Assembly: GCF_019802345.1 (NCBI RefSeq)
Contig: NZ_JAINDZ010000029.1
Location: 1 to 41,325 of the forward strand
DNA: 41,325 bases
Reading direction: 5' to 3'
From: Methylosinus sp. Sm6
GTDB lineage: Bacteria > Pseudomonadota > Alphaproteobacteria > Rhizobiales > Beijerinckiaceae
Each line of letters starts with the position of its first letter. The first letter of the stretch is position 1. Positions 33,259 through 41,253 of the stretch are shown piece after piece. The position numbers and the translations under genes are program-made. The notes below the pieces were generated by a model. The model was not told the origin of the DNA, ran no database searches, and worked only from the letters and a program-made list of their open reading frames with translations.

Positions 33259-33632
33259 ACGTCTCTCCCATTGGAGATTGAAGCCCGCATACGCGCGGGC
33301 CGGGGTCGATCGATATTGGGAGAGGTCGTCAGCGGCTTCGTCTCCGAAGCGCGGCCAAGTCGTCAGGCCGAATAATCGATGCCGGCGAATATAGAAACCT
33401 GTCCGGCGCCTGGCAACGACCGACCCGGCCCCGACGCCTACGCATTTTCCACAATGGAAAGATTTTGCTTACCCTACCGTTCGAGTCCCGCCGCAATTCA
33501 TGCGGCGTTCAGCACGAGAAGGCCAATCTTAACCTCGGATTCAACGACGATCGTTCGAATATTCGACAAATCGTCGGGAACGACGCAATCGGCGACGGCC
33601 CGCGCCGCCGAGGCCCAAAGCAGGACAGCAAG
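33259..33632. other. Intergenic region between cspA and the carrier-protein gene
   Basis: A 374-base divergent gap holding both promoters and the cspA leader hairpin (33283-33300). Open frames that run through here, into the carrier gene on the plus strand or antisense to it, have no family match. I see no RNA gene. Confidence 0.5.
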
Positions 33633-33878
33633 ATGATCGACCTCGTGCGGCAAATGATCGACCGACATGGACGCCTGCCGGCGCCGGCGCGCGATTTGTC
33701 GACGAATGCGGATCTCTATGAGATCGGCCTCACCTCTTTCGCGGCGGTGCAGGTCATGCTGGCGCTCGAGGAGGCGCTCGGACTGCAATTCCCCGAGCGC
33801 ATGCTGCGCCGCCAGACCTTCGCGACGATCGGCTCCATCGTGTTCTGCCTGCGCCAGCTCGAGAGCAAGGCCGCCTGA
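33633..33878 (+). CDS. Acyl- or aminoacyl-carrier protein
   Basis: An 81-residue four-helix carrier protein. The phosphopantetheine serine lies in ADLYEIGLTSFAAVQ, where the usual DSL is changed to LTS. The rest (LALEEALGLQFPERMLRRQT, then FATIGSIV) is also unlike fatty-acid AcpP. The pattern recalls carriers used by aminoacyl:carrier ligases of some Hyphomicrobiales, but the ligase gene is not in the window, so this is inference. It stands alone, convergent with an unknown membrane protein gene. ATG 33633 starts the domain; the frame is open further upstream without homology. Confidence 0.8.
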   Translation: MIDLVRQMIDRHGRLPAPARDLSTNADLYEIGLTSFAAVQVMLALEEALGLQFPERMLRRQTFATIGSIVFCLRQLESKAA

Positions 33879-33882
33879 CTGG

Positions 33883-34257
33883 TCAGAGCTGCGCGCCCGA
33901 GGGGCAGTAGCGCGCCGTCGGATCGGCGGCGGCGATGAGGTCGGCGGCGGGCCATTCCCGCTGATCGACGCCGAAGACCAAAAGGCCGGGGAGAATGGGG
34001 GACGAGGTTTCGAGCCAACGCCGGAAGGCGATCGCGCTGCGGCCCTCCTCACGCGTCGGCCGCGAGGCGACATGCTCCTTCTCCTTGCCGGAGGCCGGCA
34101 GGAGATTCTCGAGCCCGCATTGCGCGAACAAGGGCTCTTCCCGCGAGGGCGTGGCGGCGGCGCGCTGAACGGAGACGAAGATCGCAAACAGCGCAAAAGC
34201 GACAAAGCCGAGAAACAATGCGCCGATCTGGCGCGCGCCGAATATCGAACGCGACAT
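33883..34257 (-). CDS. Membrane-anchored protein of unknown function
   Basis: A 124-residue protein with one N-terminal membrane segment (IGALFLGFVAFALFAIFVSV) and a soluble part with two cysteines (AQCGLENL, ARYCPSG). Tryptophans (RRWLETSSP, QREWPAADL) suggest a small folded domain. No family recognised. It ends 4 bases from the carrier-protein stop on the other strand. Confidence 0.6.
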   Translation of the reverse strand: MSRSIFGARQIGALFLGFVAFALFAIFVSVQRAAATPSREEPLFAQCGLENLLPASGKEKEHVASRPTREEGRSAIAFRRWLETSSPILPGLLVFGVDQREWPAADLIAAADPTARYCPSGAQL

Positions 34258-34416
34258 GACGAGCCTCCACGCGGCCGCCCTTCGCGGCCTCGCCCGTCAG
34301 ATGGCGCAGCGCGCTCGCATAGCCAGCGACGGCGCCGCGAATTGCGACCAATAGCTAATGTTTCGTGAGGCCGAGGGGCTTGGTGGCGCGCTTCAATCTC
34401 GACGCAAGCCGCTAGA

Positions 34417-35031
34417 CTAGCCCGCGAGCTCCTTGAGCCCGCGCCGGATCAGCGCGCCCGTGTCGGCGTTCTCGCCGAGCGCTTTCAGGCTCGCGCCGAC
34501 TGCGGCGGCCGCCTGCGGGCGGCCATAGCCGAGATTGACGAGCGCCGAGACGGCGTCCTGCGCCGCCTGTGGCGCGGCCGCCTCCGCCTCGCCCGAGAGA
34601 CGCCCGACCGCAGGATCGATCGTGGCGAAGGCCGGCGCCTTGTCCTTCAGTTCGGCCACGATGCGGGCGGCGAGCTTGGGCCCGACGCCCGACGCGCGCG
34701 CCACCATCGCCTTGTCCTGCCCGGCGATGGCCGCGGCGAGCTCGCCGGGGCCCAGAATCGAAAGAATGCCGAGCGCGACCTTGGCCCCGACGCCCTGCAC
34801 CGTCTGCAGCAGCCGGAACCAGTCGCGCTCGGCGTCGGCGGAAAAGCCGAACAGCCGAATCGAATCCTCGCGCACCTGCGTCTCTATGGCGAGCGCCGCG
34901 GCCTCTCCCGCGGGCGGCAGCTTCTGCAGCGTGCGCGTCGAGCAATGCACGACATAGCCGACGCCCTGCACGTCGAGGATCACGAAATCCTCTCCCTGCG
35001 AGTCGACGACGCCTCTGAGCTTGCCGATCAT
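34417..35031 (-). CDS. ruvA: Holliday junction branch migration protein RuvA
   Basis: Binds four-way junctions and recruits the RuvB motor. The 204-residue protein begins [20 protein letters not shown], has the OB-fold [15 protein letters not shown], the two helix-hairpin-helix motifs ([20 protein letters not shown] and [20 protein letters not shown]) and the C-terminal RuvB-binding helix bundle ([18 protein letters not shown]). Neither ruvB nor ruvC is adjacent downstream within the window. A 150-base gap separates it from accA. Confidence 0.96.
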   Translation of the reverse strand: MIGKLRGVVDSQGEDFVILDVQGVGYVVHCSTRTLQKLPPAGEAAALAIETQVREDSIRLFGFSADAERDWFRLLQTVQGVGAKVALGILSILGPGELAAAIAGQDKAMVARASGVGPKLAARIVAELKDKAPAFATIDPAVGRLSGEAEAAAPQAAQDAVSALVNLGYGRPQAAAAVGASLKALGENADTGALIRRGLKELAG

Positions 35032-35181
35032 CGCGCCTGCTCCGTGTCTGCGTCAGAACTCCTGGCGCCCCTCCCGCCCCCTTCCCGCCGCACGGAAGAG
35101 GGAGAAGATTCGGCGCGTGATCGAAGGGCTCGCGAGCCGCCCGAAATTGATGGGCTGAATCGCACCACTAGGACGACGCCG

Positions 35182-36135
35182 TCAGATCTTGCGTCCGATC
35201 GACAGAAATTTTTCGGCGCGCGCGTCGACGATCTGCGCCCGCGACATATTGCCGAGGCCTGCGAGGGCATGGTCGATCGCCTCGCCCACCGCCGTCACCG
35301 CGGCCTGCGGATCGCGATGGGCGCCGCCCGGCGGCTCGGCGACGATGACGTCGATGATGCCGAATTTGAGCAGGTCCTGGGCGGTGATCTTCATGCTGGT
35401 CGCCGCATCCTGCGCCTTGGTGGCGTCGCGCCAGAGGATCGAGGCCGAGGCCTCCGGCGAGGCCACGGTGTAGACGGCGTGCTCCAGCATCAGCACCTTG
35501 TTGCATGTGGCGATGGCGATGGCGCCGCCCGAGCCGCCCTCCCCGACCACGACCGCGACATTGGGCACGCCGAGCGACAGCGAAACCTCGGTCGAGCGCG
35601 CGATGGCCTCCGCCTGGCCGCGCTCCTCGGCGTCTATGCCCGGAAAGGCGCCGGCCGTGTCGACAAGAGACACCACGGGAAGGCCGAAACGGTCGGCGAG
35701 GTCCATCAGCCGCGCCGCCTTGCGATAGCCCTCCGGCCGCGCCATGCCGAAATTATGCGCGAGCCGGCTCGAGGTGTCGGAGCCCTTCTCCTGGCCCATC
35801 ACGCAGACCGGCTCGCCGCGGAAGCGCGCGAAGCCGCCTACGATCGCGGCGTCCTCGCCGAACGCGCGGTCGCCGGCGAGCGGGGTGAACTCGTCGAACA
35901 GCAGGCGGACGTAATCGGAAAAATGCGGGCGCTGCGGATGACGCGCGACCTGAATTTTCTGCCACGGCGTCAGCGCGGCGTAGAGGTCGGCCAGAGCCTT
36001 GGCGGCCTTGGCCTCGAGCTTGGCGAGTTCCTCGCCGATGGAGACGCCGTCGCCCTTGGAGGCCAGGGCGCGCAACTCCTCGACCTTGGTCTCGAGCTCG
36101 GCGACGGGCTTTTCGAAGTCGAGGTAGAAACGCAT
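35182..36135 (-). CDS. accA: Acetyl-CoA carboxylase carboxyltransferase subunit alpha
   Basis: With AccD transfers carboxyl from biotin to acetyl-CoA, the committed step of fatty acid synthesis. The 317-residue protein starts MRFYLDFEKPVAELETKVEE and has the conserved WQKIQVARHPQRPHFSDYV, GQEKGSDTSSRLAHNFGMA, VVSLVDTAGAFPGIDAEERG and VVGEGGSGGAIAIATCN segments. ATG 36135 is the family start; an ATG five codons upstream is less likely. It follows hisI by 157 bases on the same strand; accD is not in the window. Confidence 0.97.
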   Translation of the reverse strand: MRFYLDFEKPVAELETKVEELRALASKGDGVSIGEELAKLEAKAAKALADLYAALTPWQKIQVARHPQRPHFSDYVRLLFDEFTPLAGDRAFGEDAAIVGGFARFRGEPVCVMGQEKGSDTSSRLAHNFGMARPEGYRKAARLMDLADRFGLPVVSLVDTAGAFPGIDAEERGQAEAIARSTEVSLSLGVPNVAVVVGEGGSGGAIAIATCNKVLMLEHAVYTVASPEASASILWRDATKAQDAATSMKITAQDLLKFGIIDVIVAEPPGGAHRDPQAAVTAVGEAIDHALAGLGNMSRAQIVDARAEKFLSIGRKI

Positions 36136-36292
36136 GTGACGATCGGACACGGCGATTGCGGCTCGGAGCCTAGCGGCGAGGCGCGGAAACTGGCCGCATC
36201 GGAGCCGGAAGTCAAGAACGCGGGCGCGGCGTCTGCGCGCCAGGCGAAAGCCGACGACAGGAACGACAGGCTGTCCGGCTTCCCCGTCGCGG

Positions 36293-36691
36293 CTATGGCT
36301 CGAACACGAGCCGACCCGTCTCGCCTTCGACGAGACGGCGGTAGAAGCAGGATTTCCGGCCCGTATGGCAGGCCTTGCCGTCGCCGCCCGCCTCCACCCT
36401 CAGCAGCAGGGCGTCCTGGTCGCAATCGACCTCGATCGACAGCACCTTCTGCACCTGGCCGGAGGTGTCGCCCTTGCGCCAGAGGCTCTGGCGCGAGCGC
36501 GACCAATAATGCGCGACGCCGGTCTCGATGGTCTTTTCGAGCGCCAGCTCGTTCATATAGGCGACCATCAATATGTCCTTGGTCGCCGCCTCGACGGTGA
36601 TGCAGACGATGAGGCCCTGCGCGTCGAATCGCGGCGCGAAAACGAGCCCTTCCTCGACCTCGCGGGCTTCGGCCGGCGTCGCTGCGGACAT
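36293..36691 (-). CDS. hisI: Phosphoribosyl-AMP cyclohydrolase
   Basis: Third step of histidine synthesis: opens the purine ring of PR-AMP. The 132-residue protein has VAYMNELALEKTIETGVAHY, SRSRQSLWRKGDTSGQVQ, the metal-binding DCDQDALLL and ACHTGRKSCFYR with the zinc cysteines. No PR-ATP pyrophosphohydrolase domain is fused. It starts 27 bases after the folE stop and is likely co-transcribed with it; folE-hisI is a common pair in this order. Confidence 0.96.
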   Translation of the reverse strand: MSAATPAEAREVEEGLVFAPRFDAQGLIVCITVEAATKDILMVAYMNELALEKTIETGVAHYWSRSRQSLWRKGDTSGQVQKVLSIEVDCDQDALLLRVEAGGDGKACHTGRKSCFYRRLVEGETGRLVFEP

Positions 36692-36718
36692 GGCGGGGTC
36701 TCCCGAAGGCGCGGCGGC

Positions 36719-37348
36719 TCAGCGCGCGCCGCGCAAAAGCGTGTAGAAATGCACCTGCTCGGCCGGCTCGTCGCGGAACACGCCCGAGAATTGCACGGTG
36801 ACGGTCGAGGAGCCCTGCTTCAGCACGCCGCGCATGGACATGCACATATGCTCGGCCTCCACCAGAACGGCGACGCCGCGCGGGGCCAGATGCTGATCGA
36901 TCGCCGCCGCGATCTGCGCCGTCATCGCCTCCTGCGTCTGCAGCCGCTTGGCGTAAGTGTCGACGAGGCGGGCGAGCTTGGAGAGGCCGACGACGCCGCC
37001 CGTCGGATAATAGGCGATATGCGCCTTTCCGACGAAGGGCACGATATGATGCTCGCAATGCGACACGAACGGAATGTCGCGCACGAGGACGAGATCGTCA
37101 TAGCCCTCGACCTCCTCGAAGATTCGCGCCAGCGCCTCGCCGGCGTCCTCCTCATAGCCGCGGAAAAACTCCTCATAGGCCTTCACCACGCGCCGCGGCG
37201 TCTCTTTCAGCCCTTCGCGGTCCGGATCGTCGCCCGCCCAGCGCAGCAGCACGCGCACGGCCGCCTCCGCTTCCTCGCGGCTCGGCCGCTCGACGGGCTT
37301 ATCGGCCGTCTCGGGACGGCTGAGCAAGGACTTAACCACGGCATCCAT
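36719..37348 (-). CDS. folE: GTP cyclohydrolase I
   Basis: Makes dihydroneopterin triphosphate from GTP at the start of folate synthesis. The 209-residue protein has [34 protein letters not shown] (zinc Cys and His), [20 protein letters not shown] and [12 protein letters not shown] (second zinc Cys), plus [18 protein letters not shown] stands six bases before the ATG, one of the best ribosome sites in the window. Divergent from the IscU-like gene by 129 bases. Confidence 0.97.
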   Translation of the reverse strand: MDAVVKSLLSRPETADKPVERPSREEAEAAVRVLLRWAGDDPDREGLKETPRRVVKAYEEFFRGYEEDAGEALARIFEEVEGYDDLVLVRDIPFVSHCEHHIVPFVGKAHIAYYPTGGVVGLSKLARLVDTYAKRLQTQEAMTAQIAAAIDQHLAPRGVAVLVEAEHMCMSMRGVLKQGSSTVTVQFSGVFRDEPAEQVHFYTLLRGAR

Positions 37349-37477
37349 GTGGCGCCTCCTTAAAACAACAAGGCCCGACGTCTTCGGGGGAGATGGCCGC
37401 TTTCAAGACGGCCCGGCGAATTATATACTCAGTGGAAGAAATCCACGTAACCCCCCTGCTAGCAACTTATCGGCCAG

Positions 37478-37909
37478 ATGCTCGATCAAGTCTACAACCA
37501 GCGCATTCTGGAGCTCGCCGCGCAAATTCCGCGCGTCGGCCGCCTTACGGCTCCGGACGCCAGCGCCACCGCCCATTCCAAATTATGCGGATCGACAGTG
37601 ACGGTCGACGTCACTCTCCGCGACGGAAAAGTGGCGGATTTCGCTCATGAGGTAAAGGCCTGCGCGCTCGGCCAGGCCGCCTCCTCGATCATGGCGCGCA
37701 ATATCGTCGGCTGCACGCCGCAGGAGTTGCGCGATCTGCGCGAGATCGTCCGCAGGATGCTGAAGGAGAACGGCGCTCCGCCGGAAGGCAAATGGGGCGA
37801 CATCGCTCTCCTCGAGCCGGTTCGCGATTTCAAATCGCGCCACGCCTCGACGCTTCTGACTTTCGACGCGGTGGTCGACGCGATCGGGCAGATCGAGCGG
37901 AAGACGTAG
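37478..37909 (+). CDS. IscU/NifU-like iron-sulfur scaffold homologue
   Basis: A 143-residue protein of the IscU/SufU fold: LDQVYNQRILELAA start, SKLCGSTVTVDV (C37), HEVKACALGQAASSIMA (C62) and RDFKSRHASTLLTFDAVVDA. Of the three cluster cysteines of IscU, the third is replaced by Ala (A123 in RHAS); C79 (VGCTPQEL) is an extra. This variant is often found beside folE and hisI in alphaproteobacteria. It may not build clusters in the IscU way. No obvious ribosome site is seen. A long hairpin follows. Confidence 0.88.
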   Translation: MLDQVYNQRILELAAQIPRVGRLTAPDASATAHSKLCGSTVTVDVTLRDGKVADFAHEVKACALGQAASSIMARNIVGCTPQELRDLREIVRRMLKENGAPPEGKWGDIALLEPVRDFKSRHASTLLTFDAVVDAIGQIERKT

Positions 37910-37930
37910 CGGCTCGCGTCGACGAATTTG

Positions 37931-37974
37931 CAGCCTCTCGAGAGCGAGCCTGAAGGCTCGCTCTCGAGAGGCTG
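37931..37974 (+). terminator. Perfect 20-bp hairpin after the IscU-like gene
   Basis: A 20-bp stem (37931-37950 with 37955-37974) around the tetraloop TGAA, 21 bases past the stop. There is no T-run. It shares the GCGAGC...GGCTCGC core with the 22487-22522 hairpin, so it may be a repeat element that also ends or protects mRNA. Confidence 0.7.
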
Positions 37975-38121
37975 AATCATGCCACGAGGAAGAGGTCGCG
38001 CGGTTCCCTCTCCTCCCGCTGCGTCGCGGATCGGACGGCTGGACGATGAAACGGCTGCGGGGTCGGCGGCGGGCGCCGACTTCGGTTCGCTGCCCAAAAG
38101 CCGAAGGAGCTCAGGTCATTT

Positions 38122-38439
38122 TCAGCCCGCTCGCGGGCCGAGCAGGATGACGCCGGCGCCGATCAGACAGATCGTAACGCCCGTCAAATCCCAGCGATCC
38201 GGTCGCGTTCCTTCGACCAGCCAGAGCCAGAGCAGCGAAGCCGTGATGTAGACTCCGCCATAGGCGGCGTAGGCGCGGCCCGCGGCCGAGCTGTCGACCA
38301 GGGTGAGCAGATAGGCGAACAGGGCCAGCGAGACCATGCCGGGCGCCAGCCAGAGCAGCGATTTTCCGAGCCGGAGCCACGCCCAGAAGCTGAAGCATCC
38401 CGCGATCTCCGCGAGGGAGACGGCAAAATAGACGGCCAT
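38122..38439 (-). CDS. YnfA family (UPF0060) inner membrane protein
   Basis: A 105-residue protein with four membrane segments and the family signatures [57 protein letters not shown] and [11 protein letters not shown]. YnfA relates to small multidrug transporters; some homologues export toxic cations, but the role is usually unknown. Start ATG 38439 is chosen; a GTG at 38451 would add four residues. Confidence 0.92.
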   Translation of the reverse strand: MAVYFAVSLAEIAGCFSFWAWLRLGKSLLWLAPGMVSLALFAYLLTLVDSSAAGRAYAAYGGVYITASLLWLWLVEGTRPDRWDLTGVTICLIGAGVILLGPRAG

Positions 38440-38578
38440 TGTCGACGTCACGATTTCGCGCTCCCGTTCCGCGACATGCCGACCGGGCGGCCTTGTCCGC
38501 ATCTCGCCACAGCGATCGGGCCGATCCGCCGCTCAACTATCGCTTCAGGACGCCGCGAGTAAACAACCTTACGTGTTA

Positions 38579-38586
38579 TTAACCAT
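38579..38586 (+). promoter_or_regulatory. Candidate CtrA half-site TTAACCAT
   Basis: An exact copy of the 8-base CtrA half-site known from Caulobacter, 42 bases before the start of the double-barrel outer membrane protein gene. An 8-base match may be chance. Confidence 0.35.
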
Positions 38587-38627
38587 GTCTCCCAATAGTG
38601 GCGGCGTCGCTTTGGGGGCTTTACACG

Positions 38628-40037
38628 ATGAGAAGAATTTTCGCTTCGACCACGCTCGTTTTCTTGTCCACGGACATGGCGTCGGCCGGCTCGCCGCCTC
38701 GCTACAACGAACCTCCCTCAAGTCCGATATTCGAAAGCCGCAGCGGGCGCGCGCCGGAGCCAGCACGGGGAAAGCGGCTTCACCGGCAGAACGACGATGT
38801 CACGGGCTCGCTGCCGATCATCGCCGATGCGCAGCCCCGCGCCGATGATGCTCCGCAGCCGGCTTTCGTCTCGTCGCGCTGGACGGGCTTTTATGTCGGC
38901 GCCAATGTCGGCCCCGGCTGGGCGATCACGCGCGCCGCCATTCCGGGCGTCGCCAATGTCAGCGGCGTCGGCATGTATGGCGTCGCGGGCGGCGTCACCG
39001 CCGGCTTCGACTATCGTTTCGGCTCGTCCTTCGTCGCGGGCGTCGCCGCCGACGGCTCCGTCAAGAGCACGGAGGCGAAAGCCTCCGGCTTCGGCAAGGA
39101 CGTGACATTCCGCGAGGCCGCCTCCTGGGCCTTGCGCGGAAGGCTCGGCGGCCTCGTCTCCGAAGACACGCTCGTCTACGCCACCGCCGGCGTCACGCAG
39201 GCCGTCACCAAGCTCGGCTATCCCAATGGCGACAGCGACGATGTGCGCTATACGGGCGCGATATTCGGCGTCGGCGTCGAGACGCGCCTGGCTCCCGGGC
39301 TCTATGGCCGGGCCGAATATCTCCACAGCGTCTATGGACAGCGTAATTTCGACGGCGGGCTCTCCAACGCCCGTCCCGAGACGGCGGTCGCCCGCGTCGG
39401 GCTGATCTTGAAGCCATTCGAGGCGGCCGATTGCTGCGGCGCGCCGGCCGGCGTCGGCGTCCCGTCCGCCGTCCCGCGTGAAAGCTGGACCGGCGCGCAT
39501 GTCGGCGCGCATGGCGGCTACGCCTTCGGCAGCGCCAAGCTCTCCTCGGGCTCCATTTCGGGCGATGGCGTCGGCGGAACCGGCGGCGTCGGCGGCGCGC
39601 TGCTCGGCTACGACTACCAGCTCGGGCGATCGGTGTTCGGCCTGGAAATCGACGGCAGCGGCGGCGGCGCGCGATCGACGGCGAGCGTGACGCTTCCCAT
39701 TCTCTCGGCGAATGCGCAAATCACCTATGACTGGGACTACTCCATACGCGCGCGGGCGGGCCATTTGTTCGGCGACACGCTGTTGTTCGGCTCCGTCGGA
39801 TGGACGCAGACCTACGCTCAACTCACGACGGCGGGGCTCGGCGGCCTGGAAACCTCGCATGTGTTCTCGGGCGTTCAATTCGGCGCGGGCATGGAAACCA
39901 TGCTGACGGCGCATGTCGGCGCGCGGCTCGAATATCTGCAGAGCTTCTACGACAAATACGCGAGCGTGCTCGGCTCGACGATCGATGCGCGTCCGACCAT
40001 CGGCAAGACGCGCGCGGCCGTGATCTACAAGTTTTGA
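38628..40037 (+). CDS. Tandem double-barrel outer membrane protein (Omp25/31-like)
   Basis: A 469-residue protein with a signal peptide (RRIFASTTLVFLSTDMASA), a 60-residue disordered linker, and two copies of the small OmpA/Omp25-type eight-strand barrel. Copy one runs about 85-264 (RWTGFYVGANVGPGWA ... VARVGLILKPF); copy two about 287-469 (SWTGAHVGAHGGYAFG ... TRAAVIYKF). The two are joined by a linker with a Cys pair (AADCCGAPAG). Both copies contain a YDYQ/FDYRFG-type strand and an EYL motif near their ends. Single barrels of this kind are common surface proteins of Hyphomicrobiales; a fused pair is unusual. ATG 38628 is preferred over the open frame before it. Confidence 0.9.
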   Translation: MRRIFASTTLVFLSTDMASAGSPPRYNEPPSSPIFESRSGRAPEPARGKRLHRQNDDVTGSLPIIADAQPRADDAPQPAFVSSRWTGFYVGANVGPGWAITRAAIPGVANVSGVGMYGVAGGVTAGFDYRFGSSFVAGVAADGSVKSTEAKASGFGKDVTFREAASWALRGRLGGLVSEDTLVYATAGVTQAVTKLGYPNGDSDDVRYTGAIFGVGVETRLAPGLYGRAEYLHSVYGQRNFDGGLSNARPETAVARVGLILKPFEAADCCGAPAGVGVPSAVPRESWTGAHVGAHGGYAFGSAKLSSGSISGDGVGGTGGVGGALLGYDYQLGRSVFGLEIDGSGGGARSTASVTLPILSANAQITYDWDYSIRARAGHLFGDTLLFGSVGWTQTYAQLTTAGLGGLETSHVFSGVQFGAGMETMLTAHVGARLEYLQSFYDKYASVLGSTIDARPTIGKTRAAVIYKF

Positions 40038-40090
40038 ACGGTCGAGCGTCGTCGCCCGCGCCGTCCCTTCGGAACTCGTCCTTCACGGCG

Positions 40091-40360
40091 ATGGACGAAT
40101 CGGATCGGCCCGGGGGCGCGACGCTCGACGCTATCGCAGCCGAAGAGAGCATCTTCCGCAACAGCTTGCGCATGCAGCTGCAGGCGGCGCTCGACAAGAC
40201 CTTCGGCCTCGCGTCAGGCGGAAGTCGCGAGGCCTCTCGAGCGTCTCGATCGATCGGCGACCGCTTAGATCACGCGCCTTCGGCCTTCGACACGCAAGAT
40301 CGACGCCTCAGATCGTCAGCGTGCACAAGCCTCCGTCGACCAAAAGATTCTGGCCTGTGA
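40091..40360 (+). CDS. Possible small protein of unknown function
   Basis: ATG 40091 opens an 89-residue frame 53 bases after the barrel gene. The first half (LDAIAAEESIFRNSLRMQLQ, AALDKTFGL) is helix-like and could be real. The last 53 bases overlap the convergent SDR gene, and the C-terminal sequence there looks like a shadow. No family is recognised, so the call is weak. Confidence 0.3.
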   Translation: MDESDRPGGATLDAIAAEESIFRNSLRMQLQAALDKTFGLASGGSREASRASRSIGDRLDHAPSAFDTQDRRLRSSACTSLRRPKDSGL

Positions 40361-41051
40361 TGAAAGCGGCCTGCTCGCTGCACAGGAATGCGCATGCAGC
40401 TCCGAATTCTTCCGGTTTTCCCGCCCTTCCGGCGGGCACACGGGCGACCAGCGCGTCCGCCGTCGCGCCGAGCTCGGCGAGCCGTTCCGTCATGATCGTG
40501 CCGGGCAGCAGATTGTTGATCGTCACGCCATCCTCGGCAATCTGTCGAGCCACGCCTGCCACATATCCGGTGAGAGCCAGACGAGCGGATGTGGAGAGAT
40601 CGAGTCTCGCCACCGGCATTCTGACGGTCGCCGACGTGATGTTGACGATCCGGCCGAAGCGGCGCGCGCGCATGCCCGGCGCGAACGTCCGGATCAACTC
40701 GACCGCAGACAGCAAGTTCGCGTCGAGCGCCCGCTCCCAATCCTCGAGCGTCAAATCCGTGAAATCTTTGATCGGGGGGCCGCCGGCATTGGTGACGAGA
40801 ATGTCAGTCTCGGCGCTCGACGCATGAACTGCGGCGCGCCCTTGCGCCGTGCCGACATCGGCGACGACGAAAGCGGGACGGCTTCCGGTCGCCTCCGCAA
40901 TGCGGTCGGCGGCCATCTCTAACGCCTCGGCCCGACGCGCGACGAGCGTGACGCGGACGCCCTCGCCGGCGAGGGCCCGAGCGCACGCCATGCCCAGCCC
41001 CCGAGAGGCGCCGCAAACGATAGCGGTTCTGTCCTGTATCCGCAGATCCAT
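40308..41051 (-). CDS. SDR family oxidoreductase, atypical active site
   Basis: A 247-residue Rossmann-fold protein: cofactor loop CGASRGLGMA, DILVTNAGGPP, GRIVNITSATVRMP and the C-terminal FLCSEQAAFITGQNLLVDGG all fit the 3-oxoacyl-ACP reductase-like SDR group. The catalytic YxxxK is replaced by SxxxR (LDLSTSARLALTG), as in the FabG-like subgroup lacking the standard tetrad. Activity is therefore uncertain and FabG should not be assumed. ATG 41051 starts the domain; thirty codons upstream are open but non-homologous. Confidence 0.9.
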   Translation of the reverse strand: MDLRIQDRTAIVCGASRGLGMACARALAGEGVRVTLVARRAEALEMAADRIAEATGSRPAFVVADVGTAQGRAAVHASSAETDILVTNAGGPPIKDFTDLTLEDWERALDANLLSAVELIRTFAPGMRARRFGRIVNITSATVRMPVARLDLSTSARLALTGYVAGVARQIAEDGVTINNLLPGTIMTERLAELGATADALVARVPAGRAGKPEEFGAACAFLCSEQAAFITGQNLLVDGGLCTLTI

Positions 41052-41253
41052 CCAAGCGCCCTGTTGTCTCGGATCGGAGGGGAAAGCCGCCATCGCGGCT
41101 TTCGACGAGTCGCGTCGAAAAAGCGAGTTCTGATCGACCAATGCCGCTCCGGCGGGAAGCCTCGAACACTGTGCTGTCGAAAAAGCTCGGCGATTCCCCG
41201 ACGGGCGTCAAGCGCAGTGAACACGGCGTCTCAGCACGTCGATCAGAGTCATC

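Noticed and set aside
33474-33496. CCGTTCGAGTCCCG, similar to a tRNA T-loop
   Set aside because: The arms on both sides do not pair, and no acceptor or anticodon stem can be found around it.
35079-35103. CCCTTCC/GGAAGAGGG dyad between accA and ruvA
   Set aside because: It resembles the 2686-2719 dyad, but the match is too loose to call a repeat family from two copies.
37979-38251. A 90-codon open frame on the plus strand
   Set aside because: It overlaps ynfA on the other strand, is Ser/Arg/Pro-rich and has no family pattern.
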